Both the position numbers and the translations under genes were made by a program. A DNA stretch of 45,923 bases from a virus: the IMG/VR virus record IMGVR_UViG_3300036838_000040, positions 1 to 45,923 of that record; one strand, 5' to 3'. Below are positions 1 to 9,344 of this stretch, in pieces. The notes beneath the pieces are model-generated. The model did no database searches and was not told where the DNA came from. It saw only the letters and a list, made by a program, of their open reading frames with translations. Numbering within the stretch: the stretch's first letter is position 1; each line of letters begins with the position of its first letter.

Positions 1-1092
1 GCTCAGCAGTGGCAGGCCCCGTCGTTTGAGCAGGCGGCCCCGCTGGCCACCTCGCTGACGCAGGCCTATCCCCCGGCCAATCCGCAGGGGCAACGTGGCT
101 TCGGGGATTGGTGGGGCGGGTTGTCGGGCCCTGGGAAGCTGGGAGCCATTCTCGCGGGTGGGACGGCGGTGGCTGGCTTGGCGGGGGCGCTCCAGCAAGC
201 CTTCGGCGGGGGAGCGAAGACCAAGAGCACCACGGTCCAGAAGGTGCCTCCGCCGGGTCCGGATGAGCTGGCGATCCGGGCCCAGGCGATGGCCAACGCG
301 AGACGGATGGATCCACAGCTCCAAGCGGCGCTGGATCAGATTGCTCGCAACCAGCAACTGCTGATGGAGCTCCAGCAAGCGGCGATTCCCGTGGCGCAGC
401 AGGCTCCCGATCTGGCGGCGCAGCAGGCGCAGATCCTGGGGGCGCTGGCGCCCACTGCTACTGGGCTCGCCGGTGGGCAGATGATGCTCACGCCCGAGAT
501 CCAGCGCACCATCGAGCAGGCCTTTGAGCCGGCCATGGGCGACATCGCAAGGCAGGCTATCGAGAGCGCGAGGAATCGTGGGTGGGCCGGTGGGGCGGAG
601 TTGCTCGCTGGACCAGGGGCCCCCATTGCGGGGCCGGCCCTCGCGGATCTCCAGGGGCAGATGGCGAAGGCCAAGCTGGAATATGGGCTGGCGCTGCCGC
701 AGGCGGCGGCCACCATCGCGGGAGCGTACACCCAGCCGCTTGAGACCCGGCTGGGGGCGGGCATTCCGGTGACGCAGGAAGGGGCCCGGTTGGCGGCGGC
801 GCTGCAGGGGGTGTCCAAGGAGCGGGCGGATCAACTGCTCCGATTGCTCCAGCTTCTGCAGGCGGGGCGGACAGGCCAAGCGACGTCCATTGTGACGGGG
901 GAGAAGGGGCCTGACTACGCGGCGGCGGCGGGCACCTTGGCCGATACGCTGTCGGGGCTTGGCCAGTACATCGGTGGTCGCGAGTCGGCGCAGGCCTTGG
1001 CCCAGCAGATGGAGAACCAGCGGATCCTCCAAGAGCAGCAGCGGCAGATCAATCAGATGCAGCTGGAGCGGCTGATGAGCGGTCAGGGCTAG
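1..1092 (+). CDS. Virion-associated Ala/Gln-rich protein, C-terminal part (gene starts at 45825 if the window is circular)
   Basis: The frame is open from the first base of the window, so no start lies here; a TTG at 121 is internal. The 363 residues seen are rich in Ala, Gln and Gly. A Gly/Ala hydrophobic stretch (residues about 40 to 65) is followed by long helical, coiled-coil-prone segments (about 90 to 350) with many Gln at the C-terminus. There is no recognisable enzyme domain. The gene sits one base ahead of the next late gene (TAG C ATG), in a run of similar low-complexity genes after the tail genes; in podoviruses that position is held by internal virion/DNA-ejection proteins. That role is inference from position and composition. 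The open frame at 45825..45923 joins this one in frame and supplies a plausible ATG start. Confidence 0.7.
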   Translation, partial: AQQWQAPSFEQAAPLATSLTQAYPPANPQGQRGFGDWWGGLSGPGKLGAILAGGTAVAGLAGALQQAFGGGAKTKSTTVQKVPPPGPDELAIRAQAMANARRMDPQLQAALDQIARNQQLLMELQQAAIPVAQQAPDLAAQQAQILGALAPTATGLAGGQMMLTPEIQRTIEQAFEPAMGDIARQAIESARNRGWAGGAELLAGPGAPIAGPALADLQGQMAKAKLEYGLALPQAAATIAGAYTQPLETRLGAGIPVTQEGARLAAALQGVSKERADQLLRLLQLLQAGRTGQATSIVTGEKGPDYAAAAGTLADTLSGLGQYIGGRESAQALAQQMENQRILQEQQRQINQMQLERLMSGQG

Positions 1093-1093
1093 C

Positions 1094-4000
1094 ATGGCCC
1101 TCACCCTCGATCATCTGGCCCAGGCCATCTACGGACGCCCCTCGTTCAACGCGGCGGAACCGTGGCAGCAGAGCACGATCATCCGCTTGTCGGGGACGCC
1201 CAGCATGCCCACGCTGAATCCGAGTGTCCTGAACTACACGCCTGGGCAGGGCGTGCCGGGACCCTCGCAACTGATGGCCAGCACCCAGCAGCCCCGGCTG
1301 CCCCCGATGCGGCGTCCGTTGACGCCGGTTGCTCCGACGCTGGGCGGCCAGCCGCCCTCGACGGGGATGCCGGTGCAGGGTCAGGCTGGCACCTTTGGGC
1401 CCCCGCTGGGCCCGCAACTGACCCCGGAGCAGGAGGCCCGGCGGGATGTCACCGCGCGGCAGATGTTCCAGGGACGGCCCTACACGGAACTGAGTCCACC
1501 TGAGCAGGCAGAGGTGGACCGGGTGTTTCCCGGGATCTGGAACATCGAGCAGCAACTGCAGCAGCGTCGGATGCAGGAGCTGATGCCGCCGCCCACTCGG
1601 ACGCCCGGGCCGCCCGCTGGGTCCGTTCCGTGGCCGCTCGGGTTCAGCGAGGAGATCCTCGGCCCTCCGTCTCCAGCGCACGAGGTCCTTGGTCCCCCGT
1701 CTCCGCCGCCACAGATCCCAGGGTTCGGCGAGATGCGGCCACAGGCGATCCGTCCGGGTGAGGCAATGGGCCCAACCGCTGTGACGGGCCGCCCACAGAT
1801 TACTGCCGCCGATACCGCGAGGATCGACGCCCTCGACACCATGGCCAAGCACCTGTTCGGCGTCTCGTACTACGCCACGCACCCCACGGGCGAATCCATC
1901 CTGACCCCGGAGCAAGGTCAACTCGTGCGGGTGATGGTTGGCCTCTCGGGTCATGTCCCGACGCCGCAGGTCCCCAAGGAAGGCGAAGTGCAGATCGGCG
2001 GCTTCCCCACCTATCCACCGCCGAAACTCTCGGAGCCCGACTTCCAGGCTATGCTGGCGGCTCGGCTGCAGGGGTTGCAGAGGGCGGCTGCGCCGTCACC
2101 AGCGGGGCCCGCCGAGTTTCCGACCGGCAAGGGTACCTCGCCGATGCTGCAGGCGCTCTTGGCGGCGCAGGCGGCTCCACCAGCACCGGGGCCAGAGACG
2201 CCCCTCGCGCCTCTTCCCGCTGGAACGGCCATGGACTACATCCGGCGAGGGACGCTGCCAGCGTGGGGCTCGGTGCCGTTCACGACGCTGGGCGGGCCCT
2301 ACACGGCTCTGGCGCGACCGGAGCCAGGGGTGGATCCACTCGGCGGTCCACCAGGTAGCACGGCGCGCTTCATGGAGCTTGGGCAGCGGAACCGCGCGGC
2401 CATGGAGCCGCCGGTGGTGCCGGGGTTGGAGGATTACTTGGCGTGGCAGCGGTCGCCCGTGCCGTGGGAGACCAACTGGCCTGAGGTAGCCCCTGGAGGC
2501 ATGATCAGCTACGTACCGACTCCGACTCCGGTCCCGACGCCAGCGTGGCCACCCGGCTTTCGCAGGGCCGGAGCGATGGGTGCTCCAGCCGTGGCCCAGC
2601 CGCCTCCTGTGGTCCCGCCTGTCGAGCCCCCGGCTTCGCCGGGCGAACCCCAGATCACCGGCTTGCCGACGACAGGGATGGGCCCGCTCTTTCCACCTCC
2701 GTCTCCATCGTGGGAGACAGGAGACTGGACGGCCTTCACGCCAGACACTGGGGCACCGGTTGGTGGGATCTCGCATGGACCGGGTACGCCGGTTGGTCTG
2801 ACGCAGTCGAGCCCGGTGGCTGGGTTGACTGCTCAGCAGACGTTTACGGTGCCGCCTGACACGGGCCCACCCGCTCTTCCTATTCTGGGATCGATTCCAC
2901 CCGCGCCAATGGTGACCCCTCCGGGCGACACAGTGACGGCGGCGCCGCCTGAGCCTCCGCCGGGCACGCCGCCGCCTCCCCCACCCTCACCTGCTCCTCC
3001 ATCGATGCGGCACACCACCACCATCTACGAGGAGCCCGGTGGGGCAGCGAGGCCCGTGCCCGTGCTGAGCCCCATGCTCGAGTTCGCCTCGCTCATCTCG
3101 CGAGGCCCCCAGGGCAACCCGGTGCTGAACATGATGCTCGCGGTGAACAAGCAGCGGCAGGAGGATGCCTACCGAGAAGAGCAAGCGGCGTTGCTGCGCC
3201 AGCACCGGATGATCGAGGAAGCCCGGCTCAAGCACGACATCGAGGAGAGCCGCCGCAAGGAGAAGCGGGAAGCCGCCTCCGACGAGGAACGAAATATCGA
3301 GAACCTCGCCAAGATGGGCCTGGACCTGACGAAGAGCCTTAATGAGACGGCTCGCCGGCGGGGCTTTGAGATCCTGCAAAAGACGAAGAGACTCCCGGCG
3401 GACGAGGACCCGGCGTTACTGGCAGCGGATCCTGATCTGGGCTTCGGGAATACAGACGTCGGGCGGGTGGCGAGGGATAAGTTTGTCGCGGCCACGGAGG
3501 CGGGAACGCCCATCTCGAGGGCGGACGCCATTACGCGGGCCCACCGGGAATTGCGACAGCAGACCAACGTGGATCAGCTCGCCGCCGGATTGCGGGAGGT
3601 GAACCCGAAACTAAGCGAGGCCGAATCCATTCTTCAGGCAGAGCGGATGCTGGCCGGGGCTCGCTTGAATCCCACGCCGTCGCTGGCGGAGCGGCTTGCT
3701 CAGTTGCCGCCTCAGGAGAAAGAGGAGATCCTCAGGATCCAGAAGGAAATCGCGGAAGCCGGGGCCACCAAGATCCAGATGCCGAGGCCGCTGCCGACCG
3801 AGATCCTCCGCGAGGCCATCGCGCTGAAGACGACGGCCCAGGAACTGGCGGCGGCTGCCGAGTTATTCGACCCCTCGTTCGTGGGAACGTGGGCGAATGT
3901 CAAGCAGTGGTTCGGCAAGGCCGCGGACATTGCAGGCATTCCCGTCTTCAAGGAACGGCGGGCATTCATCGACCGCTGGATAAACGCGATCTTCAAGCTC

Positions 4001-4366
4001 AAGGCGATCATCATGCAGTCCACTCGTACGACGGCTGAAATGAAGGACTTCGCGCGGGCCGTGCCTGACCCGAGCGAGTCCACCTCGCTAACGGAGTTTG
4101 CGTCAGCCGCGGCCGCCCTCATTGACCGAACTATTACCGAATTGCATACGATGCCTGACCTCCTCGTGCAGTCGGGCTATACCGACATCGGCTTCGCCGA
4201 CGAGATCGTCGCACTGGACCGGGCGCGGCAGAAGATTGCTCCACTGGCTCCCTCCCAGCTCATCGCGAGAGAGGAATGGGACGAATTGATACGGATGGGA
4301 AGGACGCCCGCCCAGATCCGCCGTGAAGGATTCCGGGTGGGACCGTCCGCTCGGCCAGGGCTCTGA
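1094..4366 (+). CDS. Very large Pro-rich putative internal virion protein
   Basis: A 1090-residue protein. The first 640 or so residues are extremely Pro-rich and low in predicted order (long PPP and PPSP tracts near residues 600 to 640). From about residue 680 there is a charged, helical region rich in Arg, Glu and Lys (coiled-coil-like, about 685 to 770), then a mostly helical C-terminus. The start follows the previous stop by one base (TAG C ATG). Its stop overlaps the next start (TGATG), which indicates translational coupling. I do not recognise a family. Length, position after the tail genes and composition suggest an ejected or internal virion protein; this is inference only. Confidence 0.75.
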   Translation: MALTLDHLAQAIYGRPSFNAAEPWQQSTIIRLSGTPSMPTLNPSVLNYTPGQGVPGPSQLMASTQQPRLPPMRRPLTPVAPTLGGQPPSTGMPVQGQAGTFGPPLGPQLTPEQEARRDVTARQMFQGRPYTELSPPEQAEVDRVFPGIWNIEQQLQQRRMQELMPPPTRTPGPPAGSVPWPLGFSEEILGPPSPAHEVLGPPSPPPQIPGFGEMRPQAIRPGEAMGPTAVTGRPQITAADTARIDALDTMAKHLFGVSYYATHPTGESILTPEQGQLVRVMVGLSGHVPTPQVPKEGEVQIGGFPTYPPPKLSEPDFQAMLAARLQGLQRAAAPSPAGPAEFPTGKGTSPMLQALLAAQAAPPAPGPETPLAPLPAGTAMDYIRRGTLPAWGSVPFTTLGGPYTALARPEPGVDPLGGPPGSTARFMELGQRNRAAMEPPVVPGLEDYLAWQRSPVPWETNWPEVAPGGMISYVPTPTPVPTPAWPPGFRRAGAMGAPAVAQPPPVVPPVEPPASPGEPQITGLPTTGMGPLFPPPSPSWETGDWTAFTPDTGAPVGGISHGPGTPVGLTQSSPVAGLTAQQTFTVPPDTGPPALPILGSIPPAPMVTPPGDTVTAAPPEPPPGTPPPPPPSPAPPSMRHTTTIYEEPGGAARPVPVLSPMLEFASLISRGPQGNPVLNMMLAVNKQRQEDAYREEQAALLRQHRMIEEARLKHDIEESRRKEKREAASDEERNIENLAKMGLDLTKSLNETARRRGFEILQKTKRLPADEDPALLAADPDLGFGNTDVGRVARDKFVAATEAGTPISRADAITRAHRELRQQTNVDQLAAGLREVNPKLSEAESILQAERMLAGARLNPTPSLAERLAQLPPQEKEEILRIQKEIAEAGATKIQMPRPLPTEILREAIALKTTAQELAAAAELFDPSFVGTWANVKQWFGKAADIAGIPVFKERRAFIDRWINAIFKLKAIIMQSTRTTAEMKDFARAVPDPSESTSLTEFASAAAALIDRTITELHTMPDLLVQSGYTDIGFADEIVALDRARQKIAPLAPSQLIAREEWDELIRMGRTPAQIRREGFRVGPSARPGL

Positions 4367-6537
4367 TGCCTCCGCTAGGGCGGCCGCCTACCGTTGCTGA
4401 GGACTTGGAGCGGATCCGGCGGGAGAAGCGGGAGAGAGAACTGGGGAAGACTTCCCCGACTGGCCGGCCGGTGGAGCCGGGCAGCGTCGCCGACGACATC
4501 ATCAAGATGCGGGGGCAACAGGGGCAACAGCCTGCAGCAACCGCTCCGCCCTCGTGGGCCGAGTGGTGGTCCCAAGGGATCGCTCCCGCTGACATCCCGC
4601 TCGGCATCCAGCGCGGGCTCGAGAGAGGGGGTCCGATTGCGGGCGGTGTCATTGGTGGAATCATTGGGGCTCCGCTGGGTCCGTTCGGCGTGGCCGGCGG
4701 GGCTGGGTTGGGCTCGGCACTGGGGTATCAACTTCCCAACATCACCCGGCCCTTCCTGACCGGTGAGCCATCGCCCACTCTTCCGGAAGCTGCGCTAGGA
4801 GCCGCCCAGGAGTTCGGAGCTGGAGTAGCCGGTGAAGGGATTGGGACGGCCACGGGGAAGGTAACCCGCTGGGTCAAGGACTGGCGGCCCTTCCGTACCG
4901 GAGGCCCGCTTGATGTCGCTACGCAGAAGGTTCGAGAGACCGCCGCCCAGACTCAGGAGTACCTGAAAAGGGGCGGCTCGTATCTGACGACGGCTCAGCA
5001 GCTTGGCACTCAGGGGCCCCAGCGAGTCGAGGAGTTCGCCAAGGGCGCGTTCTTTCCATCGAGGAAGTACGCGGCGCTGCGAGCGGAGCAGCCCCAGGTC
5101 ATCGAGAAGCAGATACGGGAGTACGTCAATGCGGTGGGCACCCAGATGGGGGACGAGGGCCTGGGGCAGTTGCTTCTGGATGCCTTGCAAGGGAGTCGGG
5201 GCACGATACGGGGGGCGACTCGCCGAGCATTTCGGGAGATCGACCGGCTGGCCACCGGGGTGCAGGTCGATACGACCTCGTTCGTCAACGCCGTGGAAGC
5301 CGCGATTAAGCGTGGGGGAAAACCTGGGGGCCCGCCCGTTCTGGATACGCTCAAAGCCGCGGGGATTCCTCGAGAGGCCTATGAGTTGCTGGGCAAGACC
5401 CGGCGAGGAGCCGTGGAAACGATCAAATCTGCCAAGTTCTCCGATGTGCTGAAGCTCCGTGAGCAACTGGAAGCGGTGGCTGAGCGAACCCCCGTCACGT
5501 TGAAAGAGCAGGAGATCGTCCAGACAGCCGGGGACTTGGTGAGCAAGCTGAACGAGGCCATTGACGCGGCCGGGCGTCGGTTGCCGGCCTCGGCTCAACT
5601 CGAATACCAGACGATCCAGAGCCTTGGCGCGGGTGGTCGAGCCGGACTCGACAACACCACGATTCGAGAAGTAATTACGAAGCTCCGGGACCGCCCGGAG
5701 AAGTACGCCGACTTGCTGCTCCAGCCCAAGAACTCCACCGCACTGCAGCGGATCAAGGCGGCGGTCAGCCCCGAGGAATGGCAGAGCGTACAGGCGGGGC
5801 TCAGTCAGGAATTCCTGCGGCGGGCAACCAACCCCTCGAGCCAGTTGCTGGTGGGTACCGATCTGATGAGGCAGCTTCACCAGCTCGGCCCCGAAACAGT
5901 GCAGGCAGCCTTCGGGACGCAGGCGGCTGGGTTGCGGAAGCTCGCGGAGGCGATGGAATTCGTGCAGCGTGAATCCCAGCTAGAGGGAGCCGACCGTGTG
6001 CTGGTGCGGATCGGGCAGGGCCGGGCCATCTCGGAGGCGGCTGGAGCGATCGGCACCCTGGCTCCATTGGCGGGGGCAAGTATTGGGTGGACCCCGGCCG
6101 GGTTGACCCTGCTGCTGTCGCCAAAGGGGCTTGGATGGCTCTTGGCCAATCCCAAGGTGATCGACTGGCTGACGGAAGGGCTCAAGGGATCGGCTCGCAG
6201 CCCCGAGGTACAACGAAAGCTGGGACAGGTGGTGGCGCACGTCACCGCGTGGCAACTTCAGCAGCAGCCAACGGCCCCGCCCACGAGCCCAGCGGCCGCA
6301 GGTCAGCGCCAAGGGTTAGGGCTACGCGGGCAGCCGGCGGCTCCGGTCTCGCCGCGTGAGCAGGCCCGGCAGCAGGCCATCGGGACGATGGACAAGAGCC
6401 TGCAGGCGATGGAGGCCTACAAGCAGGCGGTCGAGCAGTACCGGGCGGGGACGCAGCCAGCGCCGGCCCCCCTGCCCGTGCCCCCGCTTCCCAATCTCCA
6501 GCAGACGCCGCTGGTGCCCGGTCCTGCCTTTCCGTAG
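4366..6537 (+). CDS. Putative internal virion / DNA-ejection protein with Gly-rich hydrophobic segment
   Basis: 723 residues, translationally coupled to the preceding gene through TGATG. A charged N-terminus (about residues 10 to 30) leads into a Gly/Ala/Pro hydrophobic stretch (about residues 85 to 125, with repeated GG motifs) that could insert in a membrane. A long helical body follows, then a Pro/Gln-rich tail. Phage ejection proteins often combine such a glycine-zipper-like segment with helical bodies; that is family knowledge, and the assignment here is by analogy and position. No lytic transglycosylase or peptidase motif was seen. It is the last of the long late genes before the metallopeptidase gene. 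Confidence 0.75.
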   Translation: MPPLGRPPTVAEDLERIRREKRERELGKTSPTGRPVEPGSVADDIIKMRGQQGQQPAATAPPSWAEWWSQGIAPADIPLGIQRGLERGGPIAGGVIGGIIGAPLGPFGVAGGAGLGSALGYQLPNITRPFLTGEPSPTLPEAALGAAQEFGAGVAGEGIGTATGKVTRWVKDWRPFRTGGPLDVATQKVRETAAQTQEYLKRGGSYLTTAQQLGTQGPQRVEEFAKGAFFPSRKYAALRAEQPQVIEKQIREYVNAVGTQMGDEGLGQLLLDALQGSRGTIRGATRRAFREIDRLATGVQVDTTSFVNAVEAAIKRGGKPGGPPVLDTLKAAGIPREAYELLGKTRRGAVETIKSAKFSDVLKLREQLEAVAERTPVTLKEQEIVQTAGDLVSKLNEAIDAAGRRLPASAQLEYQTIQSLGAGGRAGLDNTTIREVITKLRDRPEKYADLLLQPKNSTALQRIKAAVSPEEWQSVQAGLSQEFLRRATNPSSQLLVGTDLMRQLHQLGPETVQAAFGTQAAGLRKLAEAMEFVQRESQLEGADRVLVRIGQGRAISEAAGAIGTLAPLAGASIGWTPAGLTLLLSPKGLGWLLANPKVIDWLTEGLKGSARSPEVQRKLGQVVAHVTAWQLQQQPTAPPTSPAAAGQRQGLGLRGQPAAPVSPREQARQQAIGTMDKSLQAMEAYKQAVEQYRAGTQPAPAPLPVPPLPNLQQTPLVPGPAFP

Positions 6538-6616
6538 TATCCTGTAATCCGCGAGTGTGCTGGTTGGCTGGGCCCTCCGGGGCTTGGCCCGGTGGTCATC
6601 TTCTGGAGGCTCTCCG

Positions 6617-7114
6617 GTGTCCGAGCTCATCCTTACCCTTATCGCGTGGTTGTCTGCCCATAGTCCGTACGTGCTGCCTGCGACCCCACCCGCGGTGATC
6701 ACGGTGTCCCATGCGGACCTCTGTAAGCTGGCTGGGCTCCGTTCCGGCTGTCCGTATGGGGGGCTGTTTCACCCCGGGTACGGAGCGATCTACGTGCGGG
6801 AGGATTTCCCGCCGACCAACCGGGTGCATCTGTCGGTGGTGCTTCACGAGCTGGTGCACTGGGGGCAATGGCTGACCGGGACGGGCCGCCCATTGGACTG
6901 TCAGCAGCGGATTGCGTGGGAGCGGGAGGCGCAGTCACTGCAGGCGGAGTGGTTATACGGGTACCCGGTGTCCGTCACCGGGTCGTGGGTGACCCCGCCG
7001 ATCCCGAATCAGCCGGGCGTGCTGGGACCCACACACACACAGTGGCGGGTCAGGCTGCCGACGCTGGAGGAGTGTGAGGCGGAACTCCGGGGCGTCTCGG
7101 CTCAGAAGCGCTGA
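6617..7114 (+). CDS. HELVH zinc-metallopeptidase-like protein
   Basis: From the GTG at 6617, which has GGAGG 7 bases upstream (6605..6609), the protein is 165 residues; a longer frame reaches 6557 but has no ribosome site. The first 20 residues are hydrophobic, like a signal peptide or anchor. HELVHWGQ at residues 77 to 84 is the classical HExxH zinc site, and a WEREAQ segment at about 101 to 106 supplies a plausible third ligand Glu. This HELVH...EREA layout is like small bacterial/phage putative metallopeptidases (DUF6647-like). Role unknown; being last in the late operon and facing a small membrane protein, it could act in lysis or on the cell envelope. The enzyme call rests on the motif alone. 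Confidence 0.72.
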   Translation: MSELILTLIAWLSAHSPYVLPATPPAVITVSHADLCKLAGLRSGCPYGGLFHPGYGAIYVREDFPPTNRVHLSVVLHELVHWGQWLTGTGRPLDCQQRIAWEREAQSLQAEWLYGYPVSVTGSWVTPPIPNQPGVLGPTHTQWRVRLPTLEECEAELRGVSAQKR

Positions 7115-7116
7115 GC
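7100..7116. terminator. Hairpin between convergent operons
   Basis: GCTCAG (7100..7105) and CTGAGC (7111..7116) form a perfect 6-bp stem with a 5-nt loop. It overlaps the stop codons of the + strand metallopeptidase and the - strand membrane protein. No U-run follows, so it may be only a weak bidirectional terminator. Confidence 0.35.
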
Positions 7117-7206
7117 CCACCATACGCTGAGCCCGATCAGCAGGCACAGGGCTGCCAGGACGATCCACGCCCATTCCATGGGTCGGTTCGGCTCGGGAGG
7201 CGGCAT
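7102..7206 (-). CDS. Small single-pass membrane protein (34 aa)
   Basis: The ORF starts at ATG 7206 inside TGATG, overlapping the stop of the upstream gene, so it is translationally coupled. After a short Pro-rich polar N-terminus (10 residues) there is one strong transmembrane helix (residues about 11 to 30, Trp/Leu/Ile/Ala-rich) and a short basic end. It is the last gene of the minus-strand replication operon and its 3' end overlaps the metallopeptidase gene tail to tail by 13 bases. Size and topology would fit a holin/pinholin accessory, but nothing proves it. Confidence 0.55.
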   Translation of the reverse strand: MPPPEPNRPMEWAWIVLAALCLLIGLSVWWAQRF

Positions 7207-7709
7207 CACGGCGTCACGGGCGTGGGCGCCCCACGGAGCCGCTGTGCGCGTGCTGATGGCCCCTGGGCGGGACTTTGGTGGGTAGCCAAGGGGGGGATAG
7301 CGGGGGCAGCGGGATCGTGGCGTGGAGGGGCTCCGAGCGGGGCACTGGCGCGCCTGACCTGACGGCGGGGGATCCGGTGCTGGTCCTCGTGGGTGGTGAC
7401 GGGCTGGTCCTCATGCCGCCAGTCGGCGAAGCGGGCCCGGACGTATTCCTGCTCCATGAAGGTGAGGGCCTTGACCATCTCCCGCCGGAACATGGACCAC
7501 TGCTCATCTAGGGTGCCGGTGCGGCGGATCCAGATGGTCCCCGCGAAGACGCCGTCGGCGGGCTGGTTGGGTTCCCACTTGGAGCGGTAGGGGTACCCGG
7601 CCCCGAGGTACTGCATCTCCACCCATTCCGTGGGTCCCACCCAGACCCGTTTGGGGAGGCGCTGGCCGCTCAGGCGATTTGCGTACTTGGGCCAGCGTCG
7701 GGGTGCCAT
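7206..7709 (-). CDS. Hypothetical phage protein
   Basis: 167 residues; no family recognised. The N-terminal 110 residues look ordered (mixed aromatic and charged, with WVEMQYL and WSMFRREMVKAL segments), while the last 55 are Pro/Ala/Arg-rich and probably disordered. The frame overlaps the upstream gene by 40 bases and its stop overlaps the next start (TGATG), so it is part of the polymerase operon. Confidence 0.65.
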   Translation of the reverse strand: MAPRRWPKYANRLSGQRLPKRVWVGPTEWVEMQYLGAGYPYRSKWEPNQPADGVFAGTIWIRRTGTLDEQWSMFRREMVKALTFMEQEYVRARFADWRHEDQPVTTHEDQHRIPRRQVRRASAPLGAPPRHDPAAPAIPPLATHQSPAQGPSARAQRLRGAPTPVTP

Positions 7710-8086
7710 GGGGTGACTTTCCAGCGGGTGCCTTTGCGGAGGATGGTGGGGCGGGTGCGGCTGGCTCCGGGGAGCCCCTGCCCGCTCAGCCGGTCGGTGA
7801 CCAGGGCCCGGGTGAGCTCTCCGTCCACCAGCCAGAGATCCTCCCCCGCGGTGACGACGACGGCGGTATCGACCTGCTGCTCGGCCTGCTGGACCAATGG
7901 GAGCAGTTCAGCGGGGGTATAGAGCACGGTGGTCTCGGGGCCATCGGAGCCCTGTTCGGGGAGATAGTGAATGGTCACCCGGGTGCCCCGGGGGCTGCGG
8001 GTGACGCTCACGGTACTGACCCGGGCCCGCTGGGGTTCCCCCAGCAGAGCCCCGGCGGCATAGGCCAGCCAGTCGGCCTTCTGCAT
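7670..8086 (-). CDS. Hypothetical phage protein
   Basis: 138 residues, no recognised family. A likely alpha/beta N-terminal part (residues 1 to 80) includes alternating Val/Thr strands, and the C-terminus is basic. It begins 5 bases after the upstream stop and its 3' end overlaps the next gene by 40 bases. Compact spacing downstream of the DNA polymerase suggests a replication or nucleotide-related accessory role, which is inference from context only. Confidence 0.65.
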   Translation of the reverse strand: MQKADWLAYAAGALLGEPQRARVSTVSVTRSPRGTRVTIHYLPEQGSDGPETTVLYTPAELLPLVQQAEQQVDTAVVVTAGEDLWLVDGELTRALVTDRLSGQGLPGASRTRPTILRKGTRWKVTPWHPDAGPSTQIA

Positions 8087-8091
8087 GGGCT

Positions 8092-8331
8092 TCAGGACTC
8101 CGTGGCGGGGAACATCGTGGACTGGGCGGGGCCCCGCTGCTTGGCCGACACCCGGGCCTGCTTGAGCGCCAGCTCCACGAACTCCCGGTGCTGGGGGGTG
8201 AAGTGCCAGCAGTCGGGTCCGATGGCCAAGTCATACCCGTGGTGGGCCACCGTGATCTCGTAGCCCCGCCGGGCCATGATCGCTTGCCATTCTGGCAATG
8301 CGGCCAAGCTTGGATGCAGGAGGATCTTCAT
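8092..8331 (-). CDS. Small hypothetical protein downstream of DNA polymerase
   Basis: 79 residues with a beta-alpha N-terminus (MKILLHPSL) and several His/Trp residues (GPDCWHFTPQHREFV). The ATG overlaps the stop of the polymerase gene (ATGA), so the two are translationally coupled. A conserved-looking single domain, but no family is recognised. Confidence 0.65.
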   Translation of the reverse strand: MKILLHPSLAALPEWQAIMARRGYEITVAHHGYDLAIGPDCWHFTPQHREFVELALKQARVSAKQRGPAQSTMFPATES

Positions 8332-9344
8332 GCGGGGGGGCCCAGGACTTCCTTCCAGGAGCCGGTCAGGCGGAGCCGGTGCCCGCCGATGTCCCAGTCC
8401 GCTTCCACGATCTGCCGCACGGGCTCCAGAATAGCATGGTCCTGGGGGACGGCGATCTTGGCGGCATCGTGGCTGGTGTAGGCCAAGATGGCGTCAGGAA
8501 AGGCGGTAAAGATCCTGATGAGCGTCAGGTTCAGGATGCCCGAGACCGCCCCTTGGATCATGTGATTCAACCCGATCTTCATTTGCTCTCGGGTGTCACC
8601 CAGCAGCAGGCGCTTGGCTCCCAGGAAGGTGCGTGAGTGACCGGTGCGGAGACACTCCGCCCAGACCTGCTCTTTCCAGGCCCGGAGCTTGGGCTTGGAG
8701 CGGAGGTAGGCCCGCCCGGTGGCCAGCAGTTCAGCCCGGGTGACGCCCAGTTCCTCCACCCCCTTGGCTTGGAGGATGGCGTTCTCGTCCATGCCATAGG
8801 CCAGCGCGTAGCGGGCGGTCTTGTACAGCCTGCGGCGCTTGTCCTCGTCGCCCTCCCACTGGTAGCGGGCCCGCCACTGAGCGGAGGCGTCGTCCCCGTG
8901 GAGGGCTTTGGTCAGCGTGGGCGGGAGATCCATCCCGAGGGCCCGGCAGGCGGTGATGGTATGGATATCGTGGCCCTGTTGGAAGTGGGCGAGGTCTTCC
9001 TCGTCCCCCGAGTACGCAGCCGCCAGCTTGGCTTCTATCGCATCGAAATCCCAGCAGATCCACTTCCACCCCGGATCGGGCCCCACGACGTCCCGGATGG
9101 AGCTGGGGAAGTTGGTCAGCGGGGGGTCAGTGGTGGACCAGCGGAGGCTGGCCTGGGTGGGCAAGTGGGTGGGGTGGACTCGCTGGACCTGGGTCATCGG
9201 GAGGATGTAGTGATTCAGGAGCTGGGTGGCCTCCGCATACTCGAGGCGGGCCTCCAGCACCTCGGAGGTAAAGCCCCCGAGCTTGGCCCGGCGGAGCGTG
9301 TCCTCGTCAATCGGGGTGGCGGTCTTGGCGTGGGAGCGGGGCAT
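8328..9344 (-). CDS. polA: DNA polymerase I (family A), palm/fingers fragment
   Basis: 338 residues carrying the polymerase core of a family A DNA polymerase. Visible motifs: the template/primer region ending in TNFPSS (residues 77 to 82), motif A DFDAIEAKLA (99 to 108, canonical DYSQIELR), motif B as K-TARYALAYG (175 to 184, the finger helix that contacts dNTP), the NHMIQG segment (260 to 265), and motif C SHDAAK (291 to 296). The usual HDE of motif C reads HDA here; the catalytic Asp is kept. The thumb and exonuclease lie in the preceding gene in another frame, with a 38-base overlap (9307..9344). The short N-terminal piece before motif A (about KTATPIDEDTL) is the normal continuation of the thumb ending in that other frame. 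So the polymerase is either split or joined by a +1 frameshift. Confidence 0.92.
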   Translation of the reverse strand: MPRSHAKTATPIDEDTLRRAKLGGFTSEVLEARLEYAEATQLLNHYILPMTQVQRVHPTHLPTQASLRWSTTDPPLTNFPSSIRDVVGPDPGWKWICWDFDAIEAKLAAAYSGDEEDLAHFQQGHDIHTITACRALGMDLPPTLTKALHGDDASAQWRARYQWEGDEDKRRRLYKTARYALAYGMDENAILQAKGVEELGVTRAELLATGRAYLRSKPKLRAWKEQVWAECLRTGHSRTFLGAKRLLLGDTREQMKIGLNHMIQGAVSGILNLTLIRIFTAFPDAILAYTSHDAAKIAVPQDHAILEPVRQIVEADWDIGGHRLRLTGSWKEVLGPPA

